From Myxococcota bacterium (GTDB lineage: Bacteria; Myxococcota_A; UBA9160; UBA4427), in assembly GCA_029941885.1 (NCBI GenBank), contig JAPYTP010000004.1:1-45536 (forward strand): DNA of 45,536 nt. The letters are read 5' to 3'. Positions 33,527-43,254 of the stretch are shown here, one piece after another. The notes beneath the pieces are model-generated. The model had not been told where the DNA came from. It did no database searches and worked only from the letters and a program-made list of their open reading frames with translations. The translations under genes were made by a program, and so were the position numbers. The number at the start of each line of letters is the position of its first letter. Position 1 is the stretch's first letter.

Positions 33527-35425
33527 TCAATCCGCCCAGAGCCGTTCGCCGAGGCCCGAGTCTCGTTGGACCCGTCGGCCCACCATTTCGCGCAGAACCG
33601 ATTCGCTGGCGTGCACGCGCAGCGTCTTTCTCGCGCGGGTTACGCCCGTATAGAGAAGCTCGCGCGTCATCAGCGGCGAAGCCACGTCTCCGAGCACCAG
33701 GTCGACCACGTCGAATTCCGATCCCTGACTCTTGTGCACACTCATCGCGATCGCGCTCTCGTGCAATGGCAGCCGACCCGCCGAGAGGGCACGAACACCG
33801 CCAGCGCCGTCGGGAAAGAGCGCCCGGAGCCCCGCGTCCGTTTCCTCGATCAACCCGACGTCTCCGTTCCACAGATCCTGATCGGGTGCATTCCTCGTGA
33901 CGAGCAATAGCCGTCCACGCCACCAGCCCGCGCGGGGCGTCGTCTTTCGGATCGACGCTGCGGCCTCGTCGAGTCTAGTGCAGAGCCTCTCGACTCCGAG
34001 CGCTCCGCGGCGATGGGCACACAGGACCCGATAGAGACCCAGCCGATCCAGCTTGTCCAACGGCAGAGGCGTCCCATCGATCTCGACATGCATTGTGCGG
34101 CTCTCATCGATCAGACGTGCCACGACCGCCTCGCTCGAAACGAGCTCGCAACGCGCGATCTCGGGCAAATCCGGGTCCGCGAGCAGTTCGACCATGGCGT
34201 CCGCATCGCCCGCCCGAATCGACTCGGCGAGGCGACCGATTCCCCCCGTCTCGCTGAATCGATAGCTCTTGCGGAGCGTGACGATCGAATCCGCCAACCC
34301 CGCCGCGGCGCTGGCGGGTGCCGCCGGCCCCGAAGACGAAAGCGGGTTCGAAAATATCGAATCCGCCCGACCGCCGGGCACTCCATCACAGAGTTCGGCC
34401 AGCACCGCTCCGGAATCGACGGAAGCCAGCTGTCCGGGGTCACCGAGCAAGACGATCCGGGAAACGTCTTCGCACGCATCGAAGAGTCGGTTCATCAACT
34501 CGAGATCCACCATCGATGCTTCGTCCACAACGACGACATCCAAGTCGAGTCGCACCCGCGTCGGGCGGCCGAATGCGTCAAGCCGTGTCTGTCTGTGAAG
34601 CGCACGATGAATCGTTTCTGCATTCTTCGGAAGCGTCTCGAGGACATCGCTGGAAACATCGAGCGAGTCACGCCCCTGCGCGAATGCGTTCGCCATCGCC
34701 GCCGCGGCCTTGCCCGTAGGCGCGAGTAGACGAACGAGCGGCGGAGGCCGTCCCGTGACACTCGCTTCTTCGACGAGAAGCGCGACCAAGCGAGCGACCA
34801 TCGTGGTCTTGCCCGTGCCCGGCCCACCGGTCACGATCGAAAGTCGCCTCGCAAGTCCCTTCCGCAGCGCCTCCCGCGCAGGATCGTCATCGGCCGCGTC
34901 CCCGGGAACGAGCCGGGCAATCGAGGATTCGGCCCAGACCCAGTCCACGGGCAGGGAATCAGCGATTCCACGTGCTCGGATTCGTTCGGCCAATTCGATC
35001 TGATGACGATGGGCTCGACGCAGAAAGAGCCGACCCCGCTCGTCCATGACGAGGGGAGCGGGCCCATGCATGTCTCTCGGATCCTCATCCGCCGAATCCA
35101 CGAGTGGGCTCTCGCGAATCTCGGAGATCCACTCGTCGACAGAACCGTGGGTCGCGAGCACGGAATGGGCGCGCACTTCGCCCGCGATCTCCGTCACGAT
35201 CCCGTCGCGCGCCAGCCGAACGAGATCTGCGCACACGTGTCCGGCCGCTTCCTGGCGACATGCGATCGCCAGGGCCCAGCGAATTCCATCGCCGGGTTGT
35301 TCGTAGAGATCGGAGAGGCGCACGGCAAATTGCTGATCGAGGGGCGATAGGAGCCCTAGAGAACGGGCGCGATCGAGCAGGTCACCCTCCCCGATCCTCA
35401 GCCAATCCCGAATCGGCGTATTCAT
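33527..35425 (-). CDS. recD: RecBCD subunit RecD (5'-3' helicase)
   Basis: Fast motor subunit of the RecBCD helicase-nuclease, 632 aa, close to E. coli RecD. SF1 motifs: Walker A VTGGPGTGKTTMVARLVALL (motif I), VVVVDEASMVDLELM (II), LGDPGQLASVDSGAVLAELC (III) and AMSVHKSQGSEFDVVDLVLG (V/VI region), ending with LLYTGVTRARKTLRV. The ATG at 35425 overlaps the recB stop as ATGA, so 35425 is preferred over the upstream in-frame codon at 35509. Acts with RecB and RecC on double-strand ends. Confidence 0.95.
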   Translation of the reverse strand: MNTPIRDWLRIGEGDLLDRARSLGLLSPLDQQFAVRLSDLYEQPGDGIRWALAIACRQEAAGHVCADLVRLARDGIVTEIAGEVRAHSVLATHGSVDEWISEIRESPLVDSADEDPRDMHGPAPLVMDERGRLFLRRAHRHQIELAERIRARGIADSLPVDWVWAESSIARLVPGDAADDDPAREALRKGLARRLSIVTGGPGTGKTTMVARLVALLVEEASVTGRPPPLVRLLAPTGKAAAAMANAFAQGRDSLDVSSDVLETLPKNAETIHRALHRQTRLDAFGRPTRVRLDLDVVVVDEASMVDLELMNRLFDACEDVSRIVLLGDPGQLASVDSGAVLAELCDGVPGGRADSIFSNPLSSSGPAAPASAAAGLADSIVTLRKSYRFSETGGIGRLAESIRAGDADAMVELLADPDLPEIARCELVSSEAVVARLIDESRTMHVEIDGTPLPLDKLDRLGLYRVLCAHRRGALGVERLCTRLDEAAASIRKTTPRAGWWRGRLLLVTRNAPDQDLWNGDVGLIEETDAGLRALFPDGAGGVRALSAGRLPLHESAIAMSVHKSQGSEFDVVDLVLGDVASPLMTRELLYTGVTRARKTLRVHASESVLREMVGRRVQRDSGLGERLWAD

Positions 35426-38400
35426 GGGGCTCCCTCCGATCCATGCCCCATCAATTCCGAGACCCCACGAAGGATCTCCGGGTCGGGTCGATCGAAGAAC
35501 ACTCCGCATGAAGCTTCGTGTTCCTCCGCGAAACCACGCAGGAAGAGATAGTAGGCTCCACCGAAATGTCGTTCGTAGTCGTATCCGGCCAGCCGCCGAG
35601 AGAGATGGCGATCGAGCGCGACCGAGTAGACGAGATATTGAAGGACGTAATCGTGATCGATCATGCTTTCGATCAACGCCTCGGGTCGGTAGTCGACCTG
35701 CCGATCGCCCAGATGATTCGACTTGTAGTCGACCAGGAAATATCGTTCGCCATCGAAGAATGTGGCGTCGATGAATCCGCGCAGGTAGCCGTTGAGTTCT
35801 CTGAATTGCATCCGACCCACCCGGTCCGAATAGCGTGCCAGGGGGCTCCCCTCTGGTGATTGCGCCAGCAGCGCCGCCAAGTCCTTGGGAGCGAAGGACG
35901 GAGCAGCCGAATCGCCCGGTGTCGCGAGCGTGAACTCGATTTCGGGACGAAGCTGGCCCGCGGCAACATCCGAGAGGGAAAAGCGGTTTGGCTTCCGCCG
36001 CAGCGGCGTTCGAGCGACGGAATCGACGACGTGAACGACCTGATCCACATGTCCGGCATCGAGGCCGTTTCGCTCGAGAAGCTCGCTTCCGAGCCTGCGC
36101 ACTTCGGCCTCGTGGTAGTTCGCGAAGTCCACCCGTTCGAGGACTTCGTGGAGAAGCGTCCCGGCGTCGGCTCCGCGTGGAAACTCGTGCATGTTGGCCG
36201 CGAGATCCGGATCGGGTTCGGCGAGATCGACTTGATTCGACTCGCTCCGGCGCGGACCGTCGATATTCGCGTCGAGGTCGCGACCCGTGATCTCCGGACC
36301 ATTCGCAGGGGCCGAGGCTCGATGCCCCTCACGAACCAGAGCCGAGAAGCTCGTCGTTCGGACCCCTCGACCGAGAACTCGCTCCGGGGCGGAATAGGCG
36401 AGAGGGGGCCGCTCCGCCGCGGGTGCCTGCCACCGATCGCGGGGATTGAAATTCGCATTCTCGACCGTGATGACGCAGGGACCCGCACCCTCCCCAAGCC
36501 GCTCCCAGGCCGCCACCCAATCTTCATCCGACCAGGACTTCATCTTCTTGACCGCCGCATCCTGAGCGAGTCCCTCGCCTTCGACCAGGGGGCCCTGCAG
36601 AAGCCAAGCGAGTGGCGTCCGGGTATGCGACGGTCCGATCGCTCCCCATGCAACGACACATTGGTGCTTCGCTCGGGTCAGGCCCACATAGAGCAGTCGA
36701 AGTTGTTCGGAAAATTCCTCGTTCTTGCCTTGCTCGATATTTGAGGAGTAGTTTTCTGGATCGCCGAGGTCGAGGGTTCGACGGCCGGTTTCCGCGTCGT
36801 GGAAACGGACCGGGGGATTCCGCTTGTCCCCCTTCTCCGCGCTCTCCACGGACGGGCCGCGTCCCGCAGCTTCTTCCCACAGGCTCGGCAGATAGACGAT
36901 CGGATACTCGAGCCCCTTGCTGCGATGGAGCGTCACCAACGAAATGGCGTCATCGTCTCGCTCGAGGCGAAGCAAGGAGGCCTCGGATCCCGTCAGAGCG
37001 CGCGCGTCCTCCGAGACGATCGAGCGTTCGAGCCACACCACGAGACTCGCCCGCGACGGCGCACGTTGGCTCGCGACCCTCTGCAGGAGTTCAGCCAGGT
37101 GTAGCCAATTCGTCAGACGGCGTTCACCGTCTTCGTTCGCCAGCAGCCTCTCGGTCACACCCTCGTCACGGCGCCAGGTTTCGAAGGCTCGTCCGAAACC
37201 CGACTGTGACCAGATTCGGCCGTATTCGGAGAAGCGCTGGGAGATCTCGGCCAGTTCCGGGGCCTCATCGTCCAAGGCCGCGAGCCTCCCGGCGTCCCAA
37301 CCGTGTGCCCCCGTCGAGAGCGCGGCGCGCAACGTCGCAGGATCCGCCGATCGCATCAGCGCCCGGAGGACGCAGACGAATTCCCAGGCCTCCGGCGAAT
37401 CGAAGACATCGGCATCCCCCCGATCGACGCAGGGAACCCCGAGTGCCTCGAGGGCGCGCCGCATCGCTCGTAGTTCACTCTTCTTGCGGCAAAGAATCGC
37501 AATATCCGATGGAACGATCTCCCGGTCACCGACCCTCCCCCGCGCATCGAGCAGATCTGCGATGTCGCGAGCCACCGACGCCATCAGCACCGTCCGACCG
37601 AATCGAGCCGGCAAGGTTTTCGCGACATCGATCTCCTCGTCGGAAGACTCGTCCGCATCCGTTCGATTCGCGAATAACACGCGAAGGCCCGCGGGCGATC
37701 GCCCCGGAATTTCGAAAGCCGCCTTGAATTCCTTGCGGGGCTCAACGGGATCGAATTCGATCGCATCGATCTGGAAGGCCCTCGAACGCAATCGAAACAG
37801 GGAATTGATCGCCTCGATCAGACCCGGATCTGACCGCCAGTTGATCGGTAGGCTGTACAACCCCTCCCTCGCATCCGCGCGCGCCGCCAGGTAGGTGAAG
37901 ACATCGGCCCCACGAAACGAGTAGATCGCCTGTTTCGGATCTCCGATCAGAACGAGACCGCGGCCCGTGGAACCCTCGAAGCCCTCGTGCCAGACCATTC
38001 GAAACGTGTCGTATTGAACGGGGTCCGTGTCCTGGAATTCGTCGATCAATGCGAATCGGTAGCGTTCTCGAAGGAGATTCCGGAGCCGTTCGCCGCGGGG
38101 ACCTCGCAAGGCGCGGCGAAGCTCGCTCAGAAGGTCGTCAAAAAAGAGCAGGTGGCGCTGCTCCCGCCGGATTCGTGCCGCCTCTCGAGCCGCGGCCACG
38201 AACCACCAGCGAAGCCCGAGGGCACGATGCTCGAGGGCAGCCTTCAGGGCTTCGAAGGCCAGAGAGGCTTCGTCGAAGAAGGCAAAACACGGATCCTGAA
38301 GAGTTTCCTTGCCGCTGTTCGTGCGCTCCGCGAGCACCGAGTTCGTCAGGTTCCCGAATTTTCCGGGCAAGGCAAGGAGCGCCAGGGCGCTGTCGACCTC

Positions 38401-39249
38401 GCAGCCATCGATCCGCGCGGCGAAGACGTCGAATGCAGGAAGCCAATTCTTCTCGATCGCCTTCTTGTTGTAGATGTTTTTCGACTGACCGTTCTCTCCC
38501 AGCAGGAGCCCGGCGACGACCTCCCGCCGATCATTCCAGCTCCGGGCCCATGCGCGCAGCGCAACGACTACACGTGCGCGAAGGGCTTCCGGGTCGGGTG
38601 CCGAGATCAGTGGATCCTTGGCGGGAAGGAGCGGCATCTCTTCGTCCGCTCCGATCTGCTTGAGGACTTTCGCCCGAAGGGCATCGGGGTCGAATTGCCA
38701 ACGCTTGCCCGCGCCGGTGATCAACCATTCCACGAAATCGGGGTCTTCACCCTCCAGGATCTGGGCCCAGAGATCGTGGGCCAGTGTGCGCTCGATCAGG
38801 TCGGGCTTCTCCACCAATTCCGCGTCGAAGGCCATTCCGCTCTCGAAGGCGTTTTCCTGGAGTGTCCGCTGGCAGAAGCCGTGAATCGTGAAGATCGCCG
38901 CCTCATCGAATTCCTGAAGCGCCCGCCGGAGCGCATCCGGACGTCCACTCGACCGACCTTGCTCTTTCGCTCGGAGGGCGAGATCCCGGAGCGCTTGCTC
39001 CTCCTCGTTGTCGGGCACCGATTCGACCGCATCGATCGCGGCCTGGATCCGCTCGCGAACACGCTCGCGAAGCTCGGCCGTCGCCGCATCGGTATAGGTC
39101 ACGACGAGGATCTCAGACGGAGACAATCCCGCGTCGACGAGCAGCCGCAGATAGAGCGTCGTCAGCGTATAGGTCTTGCCCGTCCCCGCGCTGGCCTCGA
39201 TCAACGAGGTCCCGGAGAGCGGCATCTTCCAAGCGTCGAGATGCTTCAT
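35422..39249 (-). CDS. recB: RecBCD subunit RecB (3'-5' helicase and nuclease)
   Basis: Helicase-nuclease subunit, 1275 aa. The helicase starts with LIEASAGTGKTYTLTTLYLR (Walker A), continues with FALIDEFQDTDPVQYDTFRM, LVLIGDPKQAIYSFRGADVF and VTLHRSKGLEYPIVYLP, and has LLYVGLTRAKHQCVV. The C-terminal RecB nuclease keeps the catalytic set: H near residue 1034 in GTLLHEVLERVDF, D near 1159 in GFIDATFFDGERYF and the DYK near 1173 in LVDYKSNHLGD. The ATG overlaps the recC stop (39246-39249) and its own stop overlaps recD, both as ATGA. It should degrade and process DNA ends up to Chi sites; the Chi sequence here is unknown. Confidence 0.96.
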   Translation of the reverse strand: MKHLDAWKMPLSGTSLIEASAGTGKTYTLTTLYLRLLVDAGLSPSEILVVTYTDAATAELRERVRERIQAAIDAVESVPDNEEEQALRDLALRAKEQGRSSGRPDALRRALQEFDEAAIFTIHGFCQRTLQENAFESGMAFDAELVEKPDLIERTLAHDLWAQILEGEDPDFVEWLITGAGKRWQFDPDALRAKVLKQIGADEEMPLLPAKDPLISAPDPEALRARVVVALRAWARSWNDRREVVAGLLLGENGQSKNIYNKKAIEKNWLPAFDVFAARIDGCEVDSALALLALPGKFGNLTNSVLAERTNSGKETLQDPCFAFFDEASLAFEALKAALEHRALGLRWWFVAAAREAARIRREQRHLLFFDDLLSELRRALRGPRGERLRNLLRERYRFALIDEFQDTDPVQYDTFRMVWHEGFEGSTGRGLVLIGDPKQAIYSFRGADVFTYLAARADAREGLYSLPINWRSDPGLIEAINSLFRLRSRAFQIDAIEFDPVEPRKEFKAAFEIPGRSPAGLRVLFANRTDADESSDEEIDVAKTLPARFGRTVLMASVARDIADLLDARGRVGDREIVPSDIAILCRKKSELRAMRRALEALGVPCVDRGDADVFDSPEAWEFVCVLRALMRSADPATLRAALSTGAHGWDAGRLAALDDEAPELAEISQRFSEYGRIWSQSGFGRAFETWRRDEGVTERLLANEDGERRLTNWLHLAELLQRVASQRAPSRASLVVWLERSIVSEDARALTGSEASLLRLERDDDAISLVTLHRSKGLEYPIVYLPSLWEEAAGRGPSVESAEKGDKRNPPVRFHDAETGRRTLDLGDPENYSSNIEQGKNEEFSEQLRLLYVGLTRAKHQCVVAWGAIGPSHTRTPLAWLLQGPLVEGEGLAQDAAVKKMKSWSDEDWVAAWERLGEGAGPCVITVENANFNPRDRWQAPAAERPPLAYSAPERVLGRGVRTTSFSALVREGHRASAPANGPEITGRDLDANIDGPRRSESNQVDLAEPDPDLAANMHEFPRGADAGTLLHEVLERVDFANYHEAEVRRLGSELLERNGLDAGHVDQVVHVVDSVARTPLRRKPNRFSLSDVAAGQLRPEIEFTLATPGDSAAPSFAPKDLAALLAQSPEGSPLARYSDRVGRMQFRELNGYLRGFIDATFFDGERYFLVDYKSNHLGDRQVDYRPEALIESMIDHDYVLQYLVYSVALDRHLSRRLAGYDYERHFGGAYYLFLRGFAEEHEASCGVFFDRPDPEILRGVSELMGHGSEGAP

Positions 39250-42200
39250 TTCGATTCGACCTGGCGCGCTTCGAGGAAGGGCGCGAAGAAATCCTCGGCG
39301 ATCGAATCGAATCGGTAGGGAAAGGGAAGGTCACTCGCGCGAACGATCGGCGAGACCCCCTCCCAGAGGCGCGCGTGCTCGAGGCCCTCATCGGATTCCG
39401 GACTTCGCCACTTCCCGCTCTCACCCCCGAAATAGCTCTCCTCTGCTCCCCGCCACGCCTGATCGATTTTCCCCGCGAGCGAGTCTACGGCGAACCTTCT
39501 CGACGATTTCGGGAAGAAGGGGAGCGGCGCAGATCTCGTGCTCCAGGCCCATTCGAAGAGTCGAGCGAGATGGGCTCGAGGCTCGGCGACTCCCTCGAAG
39601 AGCACGACCTGGTCCTTGACCGATCTGGATTCCGCGCGGCCCACGAGCACGGTGCGCGCCTCGAGTTCAGCACCGTCCTCGATACACGCACAGAGAAAGA
39701 GGTGACGGATCCACGCTTCGAGGTCGCCGCGCCCCCCGATCCGTCGGAAGTCCACGACGAACCGACCCGCTGGTCCGAGCCGGTCGAGACGCCCCTCGAG
39801 CCGGCAGCTGCCCAGTCCCTCGACCTCGAGTTCGATCCCGCACTCGAGGTCGTCGAGACGCGAACCCGGGGATCGCTCTCGCACCCGGATTGCGACTTCG
39901 TTCACTTCTTCCACGAGGGCACGCACGGCGAGTTCGCCCGGACGACCCGCCGGAATCGTGGCACGCGCAAGCAGGCGCATCGTCGCTTCTTCCGAGGTCA
40001 CCCCCGCATCGAGATCCTCGAGCAGCGCGCTGCCGAGCGAGTACTGCTCGAGCCCCTCGAACTCGACGGGATCGAGATCGTTTGCGACCTCTTCGCTTCG
40101 CGGAAGTCGCAGGCGAAGCTGTTCGCGCGTGAAATAACGAGTCGACCGCAGCACCCTCTCCGCCAGGTCGTCCAGCACCAGCACCGGCTGACCCGGCTCC
40201 GGATCGCTGGCCGGATCCCCATTCCACAAGTCCGCGAGAAATCGGCGACGAATCCCCCCGCCCGCCTCGGCAGCCCGCCGGCGCGCGAGAGCTCCGGCGT
40301 AGGCCTCTTCGTCGCGGCCGAGCAGACGAGGATCACCGGGGACCTCGAAATAGCGATCGCTGAACGATTGAAGCGCGTGATGGACGACGATCGACGCGCG
40401 CAGCGTCGCAGGCGGATTCTCGGCCCAGCCTGCTTCGTCGACCGATGACTCGAGTTCGAAGGAGCCTTCGATCGCGTCCAACAGCTCGGTGATTACGATC
40501 GACGGCGGCAGATCGCTTCCATCACGCACATCCCGTCCGGGAACCGTCAGGATCAGTCGATCCCGCGCGGACAACATCGCTTCGAGGAACAGGTAGCGGT
40601 CATCGCTTCGGGTGCTTCGATCGCCCGGGCGGGGTGCGCGCGCCATCAGATCGAATCCCGCTGCGGCCCGACCTCGCGGGAAAGCCTGATCACTCATTCC
40701 AAGGATCACGACCACGCGAAAGGGAATCGCTCGAAGCGGGACGAGTTCGCAGAAGGTCACGCCACCGGCAAGGAAGGCCTGAGGGGCCGGACTCGATTCG
40801 AGCGAATCCGCCACACTCTCCCGAATCGCCTCGAATGGAATCGGTTCGTCGAAACCCGCCGCTGTCGCACTCTCTTCGAAACCCTGTAGCAGGCGGCGGA
40901 TCGCAGAATGCTCGTGGGCGTTGGCGTCCCCCCGTACGCAGCCGCGCTCGAGGAGGTCTTCCAGCCAGCGACTCCATGACGCGACGCTGCGCTTGGACGC
41001 GATCTGGCCACGGGCAATTCGCAGCATCGTTTCGACGTCCCCGATCGCGCCCAGCACCTCCGGATCGGAGAAGGGATCGAGCGGCTCCGGCGCGATGCCG
41101 GCATAGACGTCGGCCCCCGCACCCACGGCATGGGCGAGTGCCAGGCGTTCGAGACCGTCAGCCCAGGTATGGGATCGAGCGCGCACGAGGCCGAGCGCTT
41201 CGCGATGATCCTCGTCGAGACCGAAGCGGATTCCCGCTTGCTCGGCCCACTCCCCAAGACGTTCGACCGCCTCCTCGTCGAGCCCAAACCGCGAGCGAAC
41301 GGGCTCCATAGACAGCCAGTCGAGGACTTCGCTCCGCGCGGCTCGCCCCCCGAGCAGAGCGAGCAAGCTCCGAAAGGCCGCTGCGACGGGCGAGCGCTCG
41401 AACACGCCTCGATCCGCGATCCGATGCGGAATTCGCCGACTCTCGTCGTGTGGAACCCCGAAGACCGCCTCGATGTCCGGAGCGATTTCGTCGATTCGCG
41501 GGGCCATCACGATCACGTCTTCCGGCGAAAGCGTCGGGTCGTGCTCGAAAGCGTCCCGCAGCGCCGCCTCGACGACCTCGAGTTCTCGTCGAGGGCCGTG
41601 GCAGAGATGAACTCGAATCGAATCATCGTCGCGACGCACGATTCGCGTGAAATTCTCGCCCGATCCTGCATCCGGATCGAAATCGGCCGCGAGGTCGAGC
41701 AGATCGGTCTGGAGTCGGCGCAGAAGACTCGGCGCCTCCTGGTTGTCCACGGGGGATTCGAACCGATCGACCTCTCCCTCGTGGAGCGTCATCTGATCCT
41801 CGAGGCAGCGCTGAAAATCTCCGCCCAGCCGCCCGAGGCCCGCGAGGAGTCGCACGGCGGGGGTCGCGGGCGCGGCGCCGAAGAGCCCGGGGCTGCCTTC
41901 GCCTTCCCCCCCGACCGGGTTGTCGAGATCGCCCTCTCTCACCTCACGCCAGAGATCTGCCCAATAGCTTCGCGATGGAGAGAGAACCGAGAGGTGGACA
42001 TCTCGGTGGCTCGCGAGGCCTTCGATCACCGAGAGGTAGAGCGGCGGCAGCGTCGAGATCGCAAAGATCTCGACGACGTCGGGAAGCGCCTGCCCGAGAC
42101 TTGCCAAGAGCTGCGACGCATCGGGCGAAGCCACGGCATCGATAAAATCCCCTGCGCGATCCGCAAGATGTCCCCGGCCGAGTTCCGCGCTGAGTTCCTG

Positions 42201-42707
42201 GACGAGCCGAGCCTGCCAGCGCTCGTCGCGTGCTTGCGGGAGAGTCGCCGCCTCCCGCCAGGAACGCACCCAATCCGGTCGGTAGGTGATGTATTGATCG
42301 ATCAGGCTCGCGATTCGACGTGAAAGCGCAACGAGACGCCAATCGGCGTCGGCACTGTCGAGATATCTCGAGAGCGGTTCGTAGTCCGCGTCGCCCCTTC
42401 CCTCGGATAGGCGCCGAGCGATCGACCAGACGAGACGTCCGTGTTCCCAGCCGGGGTTCTTGCCCGAGGCTACCTCCGAAGGCGTGCTCTCGAAGATCCT
42501 TTCGAGTAGCTGGCGCGGAAAGAGGAACTCGGTATTCGCACAGACCCCGAAGCGGCGCGAGATCGACTGTGCGAGCCAGCGCTCCATCCCGGGGCCCTGC
42601 ACCACCACGACCGACGTCGCGAGGGGATCTCGTCCTGGCGCCATCAGCCGGGCCGCGAGACCCTCCTGCAATTTCTCCGTTCGGTTGCTTCGTTCGACGA
42701 AGAGCAA
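39246..42707 (-). CDS. recC: RecBCD subunit RecC
   Basis: Chi-recognition subunit of RecBCD, 1153 aa. The N-terminus LFVERSNRTEKLQEGLAARL and the following VVVVQGPGMERWLAQSISRR, FGVCANTEFLFPRQLLERIF match the RecC start closely, and the C-terminal RecC-type nuclease-like domain shows WIRHLFLCACIEDG. The catalytic nuclease residues are absent, as expected. I place the start at TTG 42707, where the RecC signature begins; an upstream TTG at 42752 would overlap the SnoaL-like gene. The order recC-recB-recD is compact and complete, followed by rsgA. Confidence 0.93.
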   Translation of the reverse strand: MLFVERSNRTEKLQEGLAARLMAPGRDPLATSVVVVQGPGMERWLAQSISRRFGVCANTEFLFPRQLLERIFESTPSEVASGKNPGWEHGRLVWSIARRLSEGRGDADYEPLSRYLDSADADWRLVALSRRIASLIDQYITYRPDWVRSWREAATLPQARDERWQARLVQELSAELGRGHLADRAGDFIDAVASPDASQLLASLGQALPDVVEIFAISTLPPLYLSVIEGLASHRDVHLSVLSPSRSYWADLWREVREGDLDNPVGGEGEGSPGLFGAAPATPAVRLLAGLGRLGGDFQRCLEDQMTLHEGEVDRFESPVDNQEAPSLLRRLQTDLLDLAADFDPDAGSGENFTRIVRRDDDSIRVHLCHGPRRELEVVEAALRDAFEHDPTLSPEDVIVMAPRIDEIAPDIEAVFGVPHDESRRIPHRIADRGVFERSPVAAAFRSLLALLGGRAARSEVLDWLSMEPVRSRFGLDEEAVERLGEWAEQAGIRFGLDEDHREALGLVRARSHTWADGLERLALAHAVGAGADVYAGIAPEPLDPFSDPEVLGAIGDVETMLRIARGQIASKRSVASWSRWLEDLLERGCVRGDANAHEHSAIRRLLQGFEESATAAGFDEPIPFEAIRESVADSLESSPAPQAFLAGGVTFCELVPLRAIPFRVVVILGMSDQAFPRGRAAAGFDLMARAPRPGDRSTRSDDRYLFLEAMLSARDRLILTVPGRDVRDGSDLPPSIVITELLDAIEGSFELESSVDEAGWAENPPATLRASIVVHHALQSFSDRYFEVPGDPRLLGRDEEAYAGALARRRAAEAGGGIRRRFLADLWNGDPASDPEPGQPVLVLDDLAERVLRSTRYFTREQLRLRLPRSEEVANDLDPVEFEGLEQYSLGSALLEDLDAGVTSEEATMRLLARATIPAGRPGELAVRALVEEVNEVAIRVRERSPGSRLDDLECGIELEVEGLGSCRLEGRLDRLGPAGRFVVDFRRIGGRGDLEAWIRHLFLCACIEDGAELEARTVLVGRAESRSVKDQVVLFEGVAEPRAHLARLFEWAWSTRSAPLPFFPKSSRRFAVDSLAGKIDQAWRGAEESYFGGESGKWRSPESDEGLEHARLWEGVSPIVRASDLPFPYRFDSIAEDFFAPFLEARQVESK

Positions 42708-42715
42708 ACGGCGGC

Positions 42716-43141
42716 CTAGAACATCGACTTCTGGTTCGCTTCGAAGTCCCAATAGGAACGGAGCAGCGTGATCTTTCCGGCCTCATTGACCTCGTAGATG
42801 TTGATCACCTCGTTCCAGGCGACGGTCCCATCGGGACGCTTCGCGTAGATCGTCCCGACGTTCACACAGGGTCCGTTTCCGTTCATCGTCTGCCGGATTT
42901 CGAATCGGATCGTATCCGGGCGGATATAGGCTGCGCAGAATTTCTCGATCGCTGCTTTCCCGACCTGCCCCTTGCCCTCGGGATCCATCGGTGAGGGGCC
43001 GTAGGGGTCCTGGAGGACGGCGTTATCGGCGAAGAGGTCGAGCCACCCCTGGGCATCCCCCGCCATGGAAAGCTGCATCGACTTGATGCTCGCTGTGCGA
43101 GCGGGGGTCTCGGGGGCGTTGAGTACGAGATCGATCGACAT
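42716..43141 (-). CDS. SnoaL-like (NTF2 fold) protein
   Basis: Protein of 141 aa with an NTF2/SnoaL cone fold: TASIKSMQLSMAGDAQGWLD with LFADNAVLQDPYGPSP, then AAIEKFCAAYIRPDTIRFEI and a C-terminal ITLLRSYWDFEANQKS. Members include ketosteroid isomerase and polyketide cyclases and many unknown enzymes. GAGGA just before the ATG at 43141 fixes the start; the in-frame codon at 43186 is poorer. It lies 8 bp before recC and shares its direction, though a functional link is doubtful. The reaction cannot be predicted. Confidence 0.85.
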   Translation of the reverse strand: MSIDLVLNAPETPARTASIKSMQLSMAGDAQGWLDLFADNAVLQDPYGPSPMDPEGKGQVGKAAIEKFCAAYIRPDTIRFEIRQTMNGNGPCVNVGTIYAKRPDGTVAWNEVINIYEVNEAGKITLLRSYWDFEANQKSMF

Positions 43142-43254
43142 ACGGATTCCTCGGTTGATTGGACTTGCGGGAGAGCCGTCGAGCATACTCGATCGGTGAC
43201 GCGTCTTCCCCGCCTACCGTCCTCGGATTCGGCCGGACGGGTCGCCGAACGGGC

